A stretch of DNA of 64,000 bases from Brachyhypopomus gauderio (GCF_052324685.1 NC_135212.1:12635410-12699409), one strand, 5' to 3'. Shown: positions 12,301 through 25,454, numbered from the stretch's first letter. Numbers and translations are program-made. The notes: generated by a model not told the origin, from the letters alone.

Positions 12301-13405
12301 TGCATAGAATTGTTATTAAGACATTGGGCAGATTGTGGTTAGAAGTTGAGAGGTATAGGGGTTTCTGTTGCATTTAGCACTAAACTGAGGCCAGGTTATG
12401 TTAACTGAACAATGTTTTATGCAGAGATACATCGTGAAATCGGAGGAAACCACTAAAATATTCAGTTTTGAGAACCTCCTTTACCACAGTGAGATCTTCA
12501 TGTGTACATTTTTTCTTTATTTTACTGTGCTGTGTGGTTGTTTGTTTATTTATTTGTAGATTAGGCTTAATCTGGGTTTGGAAAACTGCGCCATAGATGT
12601 GCCAGTTCCATATTCCATGTAAACTTCTAAACCCAAGGCACTGCATTTTAAATTTGCTTCCACGTCAGTCTTTTTTTTTTTTCTTCAAGACAATCGAAAG
12701 TCTAGTGACCCATTTAAATGTTGCCGTCAGGTTTTGAAGGACATGTGCTATCTTATTCTAAACTCTCCACATGGTTTCATCTGACTGCTCTTTTAGGTTT
12801 AAGGCACCATGAATCACCGAATGATTTTGCGTGATGTGTTTTAAAAAGTCAAAGATTACTCCGCCAAATACGTTTGGTAATCCAGGGCTGTTGAAATCTG
12901 CAGGAGTCGTGACAGGCAGAGCACAGCGATGCAGGGAACATGATGAGGAAAGTAATGGCTGCTACATTACCGGCGTCTGGTGGAGCCAGCTTCATTCAGT
13001 CTTAACCGGGTTTTAAAGGGACTTTTACAGCTGCTCTTGTGCACGTGCACACCATCGCTCTCCGTCATTGTGAGCTGAAATTGGGTTTCATTCGACTTGC
13101 GATTTGGCTTCTAAAAATGTGATTGGTTGTTCTTGGTCAAGAAACTGTTGGGTTGCAGTCGGCCTACAATGAATTTTAATTCCCAAGAGTTGTTGAGTTA
13201 TTCCTCTGGGTTGTACTGACATTTTCTTGGTCTATTGCTGTGCTTTTCTTCTCTGCCTCTTTGCTTTGTTGCTGATGTCAACCATAGATGCATTTTTCCT
13301 TTCCTTCTTTTTCAGAAAAATGTTTGCAACCAAACCATTGAGAGATTTGAAGAAGCTGCCAAGTCACGAAGAGGTGATATTATCAAAATGGCCATGGAGG
13401 GATGA
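9346..13405 (+). CDS. birc5: survivin (BIR-domain chromosomal passenger protein)
   Basis: Exons 9346-9453 (108 bases), 9787-9896 (110), 9986-10103 (118) and 13316-13405 (90) join in frame to 141 residues, close to human survivin (142). Exons 2 and 3 have the same lengths I recall for human BIRC5. The single BIR domain holds zinc ligands C56, C59, H76 and C83 in the pattern CFFC-x16-H-x6-C, with family phrases GFIHVPT, ELEGWEP and [10 protein letters not shown]. The fourth exon gives the carboxyl-terminal helix ([17 protein letters not shown]). Survivin docks borealin and INCENP to target Aurora B to centromeres and also restrains apoptosis. The donor at 9897 (GTAGGT) was chosen because it restores frame with exon 3. 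Fish may carry two birc5 copies; which one this is cannot be told. Confidence 0.95.
10439..11360. repeat. 41-bp minisatellite in birc5 intron 3 (about 23 copies)
   Basis: Head-to-tail units built on AGTAACTGGGCTGTATCACC plus ACAGCTCCACATATATAGATC. Full units are 41 bp; many are about 39 bp (CCACTCTCC in place of CCACAGCTCC), and a few lack GTAACTG. I counted about 23 units by eye. Copies are very similar, so the array is young or homogenised. Confidence 0.95.
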
Positions 13406-13972
13406 AAGGGCTTGTATGTGTCCTGTGTGGTCCATCTTGCACGAGTCCTGTTCCATCTCGGTTTTGCACCAGCTCCTGGTCGCTGGGGTGCCCTTTCATC
13501 TTTGAGTTTCTTCGAGATCAGCGAGTTTGCACAACACCGTAGAGCACTGTGGCCACTGGGGCCGAGACCAACCCCTCCCATGTTTGTTCTATTGAGAAGG
13601 CCATTAAAATCAGTGCAGTGGTCTGAATGTTCTCGTCCACTGTTACCTGTAGCACACAACAGTACACGTAAGATGTCGTGACTCATCACTTTTTTTTTGT
13701 TCTCCAAACACGGTCTTTTTCATTAGCAGTTGATGTTTTTGTCCCTTTTACTTGTTTTGGTAGCTTCAGCGGTAGGTGCTGCAGTTTCTGAGCAGAGGCA
13801 TGTTACTGGAGATCCTTTCAGAAGTATCACTGGGATCTCACGCTAGCACTTAAGCAGATGTGCACTGTCCACTTTTCCAAATCTTGGGATTAGATTTAGG
13901 CTCATTGCTCCTATGTGTTTTCTTCTTGTTAAAGCTGAAGAGTTGTGAGTTGCTTTTGTCACACATTTCTGC

Positions 13973-13978
13973 AATAAA
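13973..13978 (+). terminator. probable birc5 poly(A) signal
   Basis: AATAAA in GCAATAAACATT, about 570 bases after the birc5 stop codon and 690 bases before the tmem235 ATG. It is the best poly(A) hexamer in the interval. Confidence 0.55.
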
Positions 13979-14663
13979 CATTTAAGCATAATTTTGTGGA
14001 GTGAGCTGTTTTCTACAGTGACAATCCCTATTTGGCCCGTATAATGAACCAAATTATTTCCACACTGGAAAACAAAATTACTCTTGGGCTTCTGGCAAAA
14101 CGAGCATGGTTATTACCCTCACGGGGCAACTTCTGTTTATCTTTTAAATGCGCTTTCCTTTTCATTCAGCGTGCCCAGCCCTTTATTTCTTGTTAAATAT
14201 AATCTCATGTTTTTTTAATGTGGTCTTCGTGTAACACTCGCACATTTAGCATGCTCTACTGCTCCAACGAATTGGTTTGAAACGAGCCATTAAACAGTAC
14301 TTAGGATGCATTTGGTCAATTTACTATATTTGGTAATACGTTTTGCAACATGATTACTTACACATAACGTCTTTTAATGTGGTGATAAACGTTTGTCTGC
14401 AGGGGAGGGTATACAATGTATAAATGTATACTGGGAGGTGAGTGGGGTTGTGGATGTAAATCTTTCATTGGTTTGTGTTGATATGAGCTCGCGAAAGGAT
14501 GCGAACGCGCGCGCTGAAGAAAGAAGGCTCGCGACGGCGCTGCAGCATGAAGCACTTGGAACGCTCCCGTTTGGCGCGCGGACCGGTACTGGCAGGGCTG
14601 TTGTAGCCACAGCGCTCAGTCACAGTTATAAATAACAAAAGCGTGGTGAACCTGCTGACCAAA
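13979..14663 (+). promoter_or_regulatory. birc5-tmem235 spacer with tmem235 promoter / 5'UTR
   Basis: No coding exon. The last 180 bases are CpG-rich (GCGAACGCGCGCGC and GTTTGGCGCGCGG), standing out from the AT-rich surroundings like a small CpG-island promoter. A TATAAATA lies at 14627-14634 but is only about 30 bases before the ATG, so it may not be the working TATA box. Confidence 0.4.
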
Positions 14664-17600
14664 ATGAACTTCGGAACAGTGGTCATCGCAGCTGGGATGT
14701 TTGGGCTGCTCAGCTTCACCTGCCTCGCCGTGGCGATTGGGAGCGAATACTGGTACATCATAGATGTGGACGAAGTGTTGAACTCAACTTGGGAATTCAC
14801 GAGTTCTCACTCAGGATTGTGGAGGACTTATGAAGGTAAACTGCGGTCTGTTAATAACTTTTGCACTTAGTGTGTCCTGTACGAAATAGATGCGCGTTAT
14901 GCAGTTGAAATAATCAGCGTGTGTCTAATGCGTGCTGATTAGACAAAGTGTGTTGCCTATTTACATTGTTTGCAGATGCTACACTTTCGTGTAATGTTCC
15001 CATTTTTACACCCTCCCATTTTTATATTGCCTACCAGCAGGTGATTGCAATACAATATGCTTTATTCAAAATAAGCGTTAACCTTAAGTGCATATGCCGG
15101 GTGAACAAGGCTGTAATTTCTTGTGTTTAAGCACTGAATCTCAGTGATGATGTGCTATAATGTCCTGATCTGGTGTGCGCGTGCAGACGGGGATAACTAA
15201 TCATGGTGTTCTTGTCTCTGTGTTAAGGGTTACCCTACACTCAAAATGCAATTAGGCTAAATTGTTAAACATTAAGTGTAGCTTCGGCGTTTACCTATCG
15301 CCTCTGATTTATAACACAATCGGGAAACACAATGTGTTCTTGGCACATTGCATGGAATATTTTTTCTCCCCTTGACAGTAAAAGCTTTTTTGTTGCAAAA
15401 CATAATTTGACTATTTTATTTACTTATTTATTTTGCACTGCTTCTTGCCATTTTGCATATTATACAGGCTCATGTCTGTACAGACACTCACACACAAGTG
15501 TCTTACCACGCTGAAACTAATGACTTGTGTTAGCCGCTGTCAGTGTTGTTTTCTCGTCTCGCAGGTAAGAATGGAAACTACCACAGCATTCCATTCTACA
15601 TGGACGTCTCGGAGCACTCTGAGCAGGAGAAACACCTTCTGAGTGAGTAGTACCCCCCCCTCCCCCTCTCCCTCATTAGCTTTAATAAGAGACAGAATTA
15701 AATTGTCCCTGCACATGCACGGGGGATTCGCCCGTACAAGGTACGCCCAGCGTCGTCACATACACACTGGCTCCGTTAGATCTGCACGAAACCATTCACC
15801 CTAATGTTGCAGAATGTGTCTGTGTCTAACACTGCAGCCTGTCTGTCTGTATTTTGGTGATTTTAAAGTGTAGCGGCCCAACCCCTTTCACCCAGCCTTT
15901 TATAATCTCGCTTTGCAGACCTGCACCGGGTCATTGTGATCGTGCTGCCCATCAGCTTGGTGCTGCTGGTCTTCGGGGGTATCTTTGGGCTTGTGGGCTC
16001 TCTGTCTCACAGCTACTGTCTCCTCTCAGCGGTGGCAACATACTTCCTCATCTGCAGTAAGTGTCCCTGGGTTTATGAACACTTCTGTACTGGAGGGTTC
16101 TTCAGTCATCAGAGAACACACATCATAATGGCACTATATGCAGCTAGGAATGCAGACGACAGGCTGGAAAGATTGAATTCAAGGTTAGGAAGCATATACA
16201 ACCAAACTATTACTTCATTTTAATGCACAAAACATCAAATGACAGGCTTATATAGTGCCATAGACATAACAGCTATTTCTACAAAAAAAATATGGGAAAT
16301 TCCACAGATTCTACAAATAAACCTCACACTTCCAAAAATGCTTCATTGTCCAATGTCGCTGAAGGTATGATCTGCCCTAGACAATGTCTGAAGTGTACAC
16401 TGACTGGCTGCTCATGGAAACACTTCACGTGTACACTCCCTTAGCTCTTCAACATGATGGGTCCATTTTACAGGTTGACTTGTGCAGGGAAGAGTCCACT
16501 TGATGACCCACAAACAGTCTGACCATGGGGCCATTAATGCCGATACACCCTTGGATCAGGGTGACACATTTTCAACACATCAGTGACACTGACATGGTAG
16601 TGGGTGTTGCCATGGTAGTGGGTGTTGAGCATGTCACAGGCAGAGGTGTTGCTAGAGGCACTCTATCAGTGTCACTGCTGGGTGCACGACTGGTTTTCCA
16701 CACAGAAATATCACCCCAACATTGTTCCAGTGATGGGAAATTTTGACCATGAATGAAGGCTAGAATATGGCTAACATTCACCGTGACATGTATCTCATGT
16801 ATCTCACTTTACGGTTAGGTCTACGTACGACACACAGAATCTCACTTTACGGTTATGTCTATGTACAACACATAGAATCTCACTTTATAGTTAGGTCTAT
16901 GTGCAACTCATAGAATCTCAATTTACAGTTATGTCTATGTACTACACATAGTATGTCACTTTACAGTTAGGTCTATGTACTACACATAGTATGCCACTTT
17001 ACAGTTATGTCTATGTACTACACATAGTATGTCACTTTACAGTTAGGTTTATGTACTACACATAGTATGTCACTTTACAGTTAGGTCTATGTACTACACA
17101 TAGTATGTCACTTTACAGTTAGGTCTATGTACTACACATAGTATGCCACTTTACAGTTATGTCTATGTACTACACATAGTATGTCACTTTACAGTTATGT
17201 CTATGTACTACACATAGTATGTCACTTTACAGTTAGGTTTATGTACTACACATAGTATGTCACTTTACAGTTAGGTCTATGTACTACACATAGTATGCCA
17301 CTTTACAGTTATGTCTATGTACTACACATAGTATGTCACTTTACAGTTAGGTCTATGTACTACACATAGTATGCCACTTTACAGTTATGTCTATGTACTA
17401 CACATAGTATGTCACTTTACAGTAATGTCTATGTACTACACATAGTATGTCACTTTACAGTTATGTCTATGTACTACACATAGTATGCCACTTTACAGTT
17501 ATGTCTATGTACTACACATAGTATGTCACTTTACAGTTAGGTATATGTACTACACATAGTATGTCACTTTACAGTTAGGTCTATGTACTACACATAGTAT

Positions 17601-18732
17601 GCCACTTTACAGTTATGTCTATGTACTACACATAGTATGTCACTTCACAGTTAGGTCTATGTATTACACATAGTATGTCACTTTACAGTTAGGTCTATGT
17701 ACTACACATAGTATGTCACTTTACAGTTATGTCTATGTACTACACATAGTATGTCACTTTACAGTAATGTCTATGTACTACACATAGTATGTCACTTTAC
17801 AGTTAGGTCTATGTACTACACATAGTATGCCACTTTACAGTTAGATCTCTGTACAGCTCATAGAATCTCACATTACAGTTAGGTCTATGTACTACACATT
17901 TCTGATAATTTAGTTGGAAAGGCAATGCAAAGCTTGACAGGTTTATTAATATTATACTAACACATTTTGTGCTAAACTGGCTTTACAAATTAAAGAGAAA
18001 TACTATTCGTGTGGTTTAAATAGAAACAGATAATTAGAACTGAAACTGAACTGGTCAGAGAGAGGTTAACCTTCATGCATATGCATATGTGTGAATGATA
18101 AGAGTATGTCTCTGTGTTGTTGCGGACGGGGCCGTGTTGGTGGAGAAGGGCAGCAGGACTTTTGCAGTGCTCCTCGTTAGCGCTGGCACTGGACGTGTTT
18201 CTCTGGATCTCACATTTGTTGTTCACACTGAAACTCATCCCATTCAAAGCTTGTAGTTTATCAGCTGACACTAATGCAGAAGGAGTTGGACCCGTATATG
18301 TCAGGAATCTTAGAACAAGCAATAATTCTCTCCTATATTTGTTTGTTTATGAAATGCAGAAGGTTTCTCTTTGAGATCAGGTATATGATCCCTGAGCTGA
18401 ACTTTGTGATGTGATTTATTTAATGAGCATGATGTCATTTTGTGTGGTGTTTTGTGGTGTCTTTTCTTGTCTCCTGGGGGTGGTTTGAGTGATGGCTCTG
18501 ACGTGAATCAAAATTCCTTTCAAACTGTCTCTGTAAAAGATTTGAATGAAGATTTGCATCTGTTGATTCAGAGAAATAAAGTGAATAACTGCATACAGAG
18601 GAAATGTATTTAATGCAACATCTTTTTTGAAATAACTGATGTGTGTTAGAAAACTGCATTAGTTATTTGGCATTGTATAAAAATACAGCTTGCACAAATT
18701 TTATATAGCATTGTATATATCCATCATATACA

Positions 18733-18826
<94 letters not shown>

Positions 18827-21800
18827 TCATTATCATGCATGCATCATAGACAAATACTTAAGCATTCTACTGTCATTTTGCTTCACATCTGCAACTTGGC
18901 AGCATCAAGACCTTGTGTTTCAACAATCAATGTCTGATTTGTCACTAGTTGAACATCTCCCTGCTCCAGGGGTCAGTTGCACCCTGTACCGGCTGCTTCT
19001 AGAGTTTATAAGTATCCTAAACCACACGTCTCTTAGAATTAATCAATGGCATACAAGGCCGTTGTTGACTGCAATTGCATCTTAATGCTGGAGGCAGCAC
19101 GTCGTGTGTCTGGCAGGTTGGGTGTGGAATGAGCAGACTGATGGAGCAAAGGTGGAGCTTCAGTGCAGAGTTACTCTGCCCAACAACAATGAAAGGTGCT
19201 CGCTGTTAATCTGGAGTTCAAGGACCTCCATAAAATCTAACAGCAGGGAAAAGGTGTTCTCACACCAGGGTACATGGTCATGACAAACTTAGCTGGTTTG
19301 CCCTGCACTAGTGTGTGATGGGGGGATTTAATCAATATCAGTGTTTTATTTTATTAATGAAGAATGATCCGTAAATGGAATAATTAGGGAGACATGGCTC
19401 GTCAGTGTGTGTTAGGAGGAGGTGTGTCTCTGTTTGTTCAGTTTGTCTGGTTAAAAGGCTGCTCAGAACACGCACCCAATCCACTCACTTCTGCAGGTGA
19501 AACTTCTCTGTAGGTTTCTGGCTAATGGCTTTGTCGTTTGATGACTTGTGGGACCTGTGAGGTTGCCAAGGTCTGGGAGGATAGACTTGATGTATCGTCA
19601 GATCTTATGAGCATCAGTACTTCACTTCTGCTTCTAAAGACACCAACTCATTCTACTCCTAATGTACTTGTAGTGGATTTATTTAACTAATAAGTGGAAT
19701 ACTGGTAAAACCCTCCAACTGACTAATGTAATAAATCAAGTGGCGTATAAACTTTCTTTAACAGACCAAGTAAAAGTATGTCATATTTTCTACAGTTGTA
19801 GTATTTAAATATTCTGGGAAATATTTATACTGGTATACAGATGCAGTAGAATGAAAAGTATGTAAAGAACGAATAATAAATATACATGCTCAAGCCACAT
19901 TATGAGAATGTGTGGGTGTCCATTTTAGAGTTTAGGGTCCATCCGTAGCTGACAGAGTTTGCATCACCCATCTTCTAACCCTGCAGTGACTGCTGATGAC
20001 TGGGTTGTGGCACTGCAGCGTGCCAAAGCATGTCATGTTCCTCTTTAATCTTTCATGAGGAATTTGCGTCCCATCGTCCTCTGTCCCTTCATTTAAAGGT
20101 CAGTTACTGATCAGGGAGAGGACGCAGGCTTGATGTTTTTTGATGGCCAACCAGTCTCAACCCAGACGTGATGATACCACACCTGATGAGCAACAGCACA
20201 GAGCTTGATGAACCTGTACCAGTTCAACACCCTCGTCCATGTCACTACTGTATTAAACACTGATGACAAAGGACTACCGCCCTATTCATTATTCAGTTAG
20301 CAGTGATCCTGCAGTTAGAAACGGAGCAATGTGGATGGGGATAATGGTTCAGTTGATGAAGTCTGAATGATGGGACCTAGAATACTTCAACACACCTGTA
20401 ATAAACAGGCCACCTGTAATAAACATAGCTAAAATCTTTGGGTTACAAATACAGTGCACAGTGAGTGTAAATTATCCATATCTACATTCCACATTGTATC
20501 TGAGTGCAAATTTGCAATGCGGTGTTGAAGGTGACGTTTAGTTCATGTGTATGAGATTACGAGTAGATGGATGGGAACTGCAGAGAGCCAGTCTGTGAAA
20601 GAGCAGACACGCATCTCACACATTTTCCAACTACAAGCTTGCCTTTACCATGTAATCATAAGACCCCATTTAAATGGAAATCTGTCTGATGGTGATGCAT
20701 ACTATTGTTCTCATTAAGCTGCTAATTGAAGTGTGTTCTGTTTAAGGGAGAGACGGTGCTGTTAGCCCAGCCCAGCCCACAGACGCCGTGTTGAAGGATG
20801 ACCTGATTGTGATCATTACAGGAGAGAAGTAGCCGAAATACTGTAGCCTGAATTGCTCGGGGGCCGTTGCACACCACCACTTGATTTCATTTTTTCTGGA
20901 CTAAAGGCCACTGAGAAGAAAGAGACCCCTGCATGGTTTCTTCTGGGGGCTCTGGCTTCTAAAAGCAAACATGTAAGGGTTGGAGGCCAAGGAACTCAGG
21001 AAGTGGACACAATCGCGGGAGGAACGGGATTTATTCACAACACTAGGAGAAACATGCAGGGGAACGAGAGATAGACAAACAACCAATCTGAACATTAGTT
21101 CTAGACACACAGGCTGGCGGGACCAACAGGGCATGACTACATCCAGGTATAACACATAACACTAACTAAAGAAGACCAATACTCACAGGTTAAAGACAGA
21201 AGAGCATTTAAAGCCAACTGAAACAAATGAACTAAAGGAGAACTAAATCTACTAGAGCCAGGAAACTAGAACACAGATATCCAAACAAAATACAGCCTAA
21301 ACAAAACCAGGCAGGGAACATAGTCAGAACACACTATGAATACAAAGGCCAGATACAAACTCTAGGAGGGAGACACAGAATACATATAACCATGAGTATC
21401 CCAGCAAAGACTGAAGCTGTGTTCCAAATAGCCTACTACATACTGGATACTGCATACTGCACTTAGTTTATACTGGATACTGCATACTGGTCCTCGTAGT
21501 AGTAAGCAGTACAGTTTCCAGTATACGACAAAAACAAAGCATACTACGGGGTCACGTGAACGTAATGTTGCATGATGGGATGCAGTACACCACGAAGATA
21601 GCTCTGTTCGCATACTGGAATTTTTTACGGAAGTAGTATGTCATCCGGGGGTGTTTCGCATACTAGAAAAATTATTTTTATTCGCATACTGGATACTGAT
21701 TTGGGGCCCAAGCAGTACGCCAGTAGTATGTAGTAGGCTATTTTGAACACAGCCTGAGACTAGTGTAAATACACAGACCAAACCAAGACCAAACAAGACA

Positions 21801-22805
21801 CACCAGAAACCAATGACGAGGGGGCGTGAAGACAGACACAATATGGATTTCCAAAATAAAAGTATACCAAAAATAAACCAAAACAAGGGGGGTTGCCATG
21901 GGAACCGTGACACTACATTGTCTCTTCAAATTACCAGTGCTTAGAGAAGTCCAAAAGTCTTTATGAAGACCAGAGTCATATGGGTCTTGGGATTTTGTTT
22001 TATTTTTTGAGTCATTATTATACAAACTTAACACTGTCTGTGGATGGAGTAATTGCTGGTATTCATGCGCGGGGATTTGAAAACATTGAGCTAGACTCCA
22101 TTTATTTACATACCAGACTTCCACTATTATAACATTTCCCATGATAACCAAACCATTCCGGTGTTAATAACTTACAAATTGACTTGATACAATTAGCGAA
22201 GGGTAGCGCAACCCCCATCACCATCTGCCTCCTAGTCCGTGACTGCGTTTTAATGTACGTCATTCACTACACACATCTTCTCATGCTGAAGTGTCTCCTC
22301 ACACACTCCTCCTCACCAGGTAATGCAGGTCTTCTTACCCAGGACTTGCCCGACAGAACACAACAGGGGCTTGATTGAATCATAGACCCATCTCACAATA
22401 ATGGATGCTTTGAATGTTTAGATCTTTGTTGATCTGATTATCCCTAATTGCTCAGTATGTACATGTTGCTTCTATATTTCCAAAAGACATTTCCAATTTG
22501 GTAGTGAGACAGAGACAGATTTGTATGTATTGAGAAAGGACTCTTATTTTCTTATTTGATATATGGACAAAGGGAGTGATAAATTAGACAGTGTATTAGG
22601 TTGTTCTTCTGCCTGCTGCATTTCTTTGATCCTATCTTAATGAAATCACACAATTGGCCTATTAGGGAGAATGTCGTCCCCTCAACAACCTATCTACTTT
22701 GTTCTCTCTCTCTGTCTCTCTCGCTCTCTCTCTCTCTGTCTCTCTCAATTTTTTCAATTACATTCAGTAAGCTCTCTCTTAATTTTCAATTCAGTTCAAC
22801 AAGCA

Positions 22806-22883
<78 letters not shown>

Positions 22884-24076
22884 ACTTGCTTGTGCTTTAA
22901 TGTTTTTGAATGGACCACATTGGCCCAGTTAACCACTGGTTGTTGTACCTAATGTCTTCAAGGCTACTAGATGATTTTTTGTATGTAAATACCGATGACT
23001 AAATTCATGGTTGCTGGCCCACACAGAATTTTAACAGCTGCATAGTGAGAGGTGGTAAAGAACAAGGACACAGGCCTTGAATCAGGCATTAACCGACCAG
23101 CAAAGGTGACCACCTTCACTCTTCCCACACCCTCTCCTCCTGCATGTACCAGTGAAAGGTCACGGAATCTGGATGTCGTCGTCAGCAGGCTGATTATGCA
23201 GATATGTACAGCACTGTGCGTGTCACTTCCTGCCAACGATTTGTCTGTTCTCCTAGCCTGTCTGGAGTTCAGGCTTTGTGCTATTATTAGGACCATCTTT
23301 TATTTCTTCTGTGGGAGAGAAAAATATCAATTTCTATGAGTAACATTCAAATAACATGGATGTGAGTTTCATTTACTTTCATTTAGTTTCAGTTACTCAT
23401 TGTGGATGCAATTAAGCTTACATTTCAAAATGTTACATTCTCGTCAGGGTGTTTTAAATTCAAACTAATATTTATTTCTTTGCTGGTCGAAGTTGGTCAG
23501 ACTGAGTTTTCACCAAGGCCAAAAGTCAAGGCTAATCGTAGAGTCCTATATGACACAGTAACAGCCAGCACTTGAAACCCAGGAAGCTTTAATAACACAC
23601 CGGAGCTTTATTATACCTATCTGTCTCTGTTTGAGCTTCATAACAAAGACTGCTCCCATCCCAGTGATGGATAGAAAACACGGAGGTTGGAGGGGGTCTC
23701 GTATTTTTAGCTCAGTTAAAAAACGTTGGTTTGAGAAATGGTTGTATTTCAGTCATTGCTTTCAGTGATTCATTGGTTTGGAAAAGCCCATTGGCTGAGA
23801 GCAGCGGGGAACGTGTGCTGTGTTTCCGCAGGCCTCTTCACCCTGGCCGGCGTGAGCGTGTACGTGAGCTACTCCCAGCAGGCCCTGGACGAGCTGCGGC
23901 GGTTGCAGAGCGAGGACTTGCTGGCGCACATGCACGTGTCCTTCGGCTGGTCCCTGGCTATGGCCTGCCTCTCCTACGGCCTGGAGGTGACCGCCGGCGT
24001 CCTGCTCGGACTGGCCGCACGACTCGCACACGGCCGGCGCCAGCGAGACTCCACCCCCAACCTCTCCATGACATAG
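14664..24076 (+). CDS. tmem235: TMEM235, four-helix claudin/PMP22-like membrane protein
   Basis: Exons 14664-14835, 15565-15642, 15919-16056 and 23832-24076 total 633 bases in frame, giving 210 residues. Helices lie at about 5-26, 88-111, 116-143 and 165-190, a claudin-like four-pass layout with cytosolic ends. The first extracellular loop has YWYI, an N-glycosylation sequon (NST, 40-42) and SGLWR, the W-GLW signature of the claudin/PMP22/TMEM114-TMEM235 group. The [18 protein letters not shown] and HVSFGWSLA segments match TMEM235 as I recall it. Position right after birc5 agrees with mammalian gene order. The start is the ATG at 14664; a GTG extending upstream is not credible. Odd points: the loop lacks the two cysteines usual in this superfamily, the last exon is far richer in GC than its surroundings, and intron 3 is 7.8 kb. 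Its molecular role is poorly known. Confidence 0.93.
16800..17899. repeat. 38-bp minisatellite with a hairpin in each unit (about 29 copies)
   Basis: Units follow GTCACTTTACAGTTAGGTCT plus ATGTACTACACATAGTAT, 38 bp, with single-base variants (TTAGG/TTATG, GTCAC/GCCAC, CTACAC/CAACAC). The edge units are the most diverged and the centre the most uniform. Each unit contains CTATGT-ACTAC-ACATAG, a 6-bp inverted repeat around a 5-base loop. The copy number is estimated from the array length. Confidence 0.95.
18735..18823. repeat. (TA)n microsatellite
   Basis: About 44 uninterrupted TA units in tmem235 intron 3. Confidence 0.97.
21416..21753. mobile_element. MITE-like DNA transposon with about 30-bp terminal inverted repeats
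   Basis: The left end reads GCTGTGTTCCAAATAGCCTA and continues CTACATACT. The right end is its inverse (AGTATGTAGTAGGCTATTTT then GAACACAGC). CTGA lies beside both ends (21411-21414 and 21754-21757), though one extra A follows the left copy, so the target duplication is uncertain. The interior (about 280 bp) repeats GCATACTGGATACT motifs and has no coding frame. The superfamily is not resolved. Confidence 0.75.
22702..22883. repeat. (CT)n microsatellite in two blocks
   Basis: CT-rich blocks at 22702-22746 and 22805-22883 separated by unique sequence, in tmem235 intron 3. Confidence 0.93.
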
Positions 24077-25454
24077 ACCACCCCGAGGCCAAAAATCTCC
24101 ACCATGCTTCACTGCAGTCCTGGTCCCCGGTCCTGGCTCCGGTCTGTGGCTCAAAAAAAAAAAACTGACAGAGAAGAAAAACAAAAACAGAGACAGAGCT
24201 GCATAGTTCATTTGTGAGGAATTCATTATTTAACAGAAGACTGATGACATTTGTCTCCCATTTAGCCCAGAGCCACCACCAAGGAAATGTAATGGTATTT
24301 TATTATTTATTTATTTACACATACCACTAAAGTAGTAAAGCAGCTTTAGGAAGGTAATTTTTTTTACACCAAGAAGGACATTAAATGGTATTTTATTTTT
24401 ATTAGTACATATATATGTGCGTTTAAAAATCCATCACCAAAGTAACTGTAGCTTATCAACATGTTTTTTTTGTAATATGGAGGGAGTATTCTGTAATGCT
24501 GTGATGTTCTGTCATAAACAGTGATATTGTGTCTCCATCTGCTTAGTTGTTGCTAGTTGTTGCCTTCTGCAGTCTGTAATGTCATATTTCTCATTTTGCT
24601 GGTCTTGATTAGTTTTTAACATCTGTAAAGAGGTTCTGATCCTCAGAGCTTGCATGGATATTTTTCACTAATGTTTTCGAGGATGCGATTATTGGTTACG
24701 ATGCAATGGGATGGTATAAAGTAACCCCTGTGGATCCGTGTTTCATACTGGAGTTCTGTTTGTTACTTATTCCCGAGGGCTAATGCTGTGCTCTCAAAAC
24801 TGCACTGCTGTTGCTGATTTTGTCCTGGGCTTGAGAGACTAAAGTATTGTTATGCATCAGCAGATGTTGCCATTATCTGTAACGTCCCGCCGATCCTGCA
24901 GGGTTTCACAAGGTCTGTACAGAGTATTTGGCTGCGATTGCTGCTTGTTCTCCTATCTGTCTGTCTGTCTGTCTGTCTGTCTGACATATTGGCCTATCTC
25001 CTTTTACCATATTGTGTTGCGTCTTTTGACACACCACACAGGGAGACGAGTACGGCATGAGAAAAGAGACTCTCTGGACACGGCTCTTCATGCATGGCTC
25101 TCCAGGCATAGCTTATGACACCATAGCGTGCGTTTGATTGCACTATCGTGTGATCGTGTGAGAGTAAGCTTAAATGTTTAAATAAATGGTAACAGTGTAG
25201 GGAGATGTGTGTTTGGTTAGTTATTTGGATTTATTTGAGCCTGCTTTTCCATTTTCATACTTCAGAAACATTCCTTAAGCACATTTTACACCAGACACCT
25301 CCAAGCAATAACCTCCTATATTAATCAATGAGATTGGAGTGGTAAGCAAAACAACATACACACATCTATTTTTGCTACTTGGCGGCAAACAGTTTCTACC
25401 TAGAACATGAGAGTAAGCTGCCATAAGCTCATTTCCCTTGACACTGCACTGATA
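24077..25454. other. tmem235 3'UTR and downstream intergenic DNA
   Basis: Starts with presumed 3'UTR containing an A12 run near 24154. No canonical AATAAA stands out close to the stop codon. A (CTGT)n tract lies at 24956-24983. No coding exon recognised. Confidence 0.5.
24956..24983. repeat. (CTGT)n microsatellite
   Basis: About seven CTGT units. Confidence 0.93.

Larger units (their letters stand above)
16057..23831 (+). other. tmem235 intron 3
   Basis: A 7.8-kb intron filled with repeats: a 38-bp minisatellite, a (TA)n tract, a short MITE and (CT)n runs, all listed separately. Around 16500-16750 is a sequence (CAGTGACACTGACATGGTAG, with an 18-bp direct duplication at about 16593-16630) that resembles a degraded dispersed repeat. 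No extra exon was recognised. Confidence 0.8.

Noticed and set aside
13227..13707. Long frames on both strands over birc5 exon 4
   Set aside because: The true exon uses another frame and ends at TGA 13403-13405; these are shadows without splice support.
14643..14663. GTG extension of tmem235 exon 1
   Set aside because: A non-ATG start is not expected for this gene and the ATG at 14664 gives the normal amino terminus.
16800..17899. CRISPR-like regular array
   Set aside because: Units are contiguous 38-bp tandem repeats without unique spacers, in an intron of a vertebrate gene; it is a minisatellite.
23731..24226. 145-codon plus-strand and 154-codon minus-strand frames over tmem235 exon 4
   Set aside because: High GC content opens all frames here; the TMEM235 frame ends in a proper stop and matches the family.
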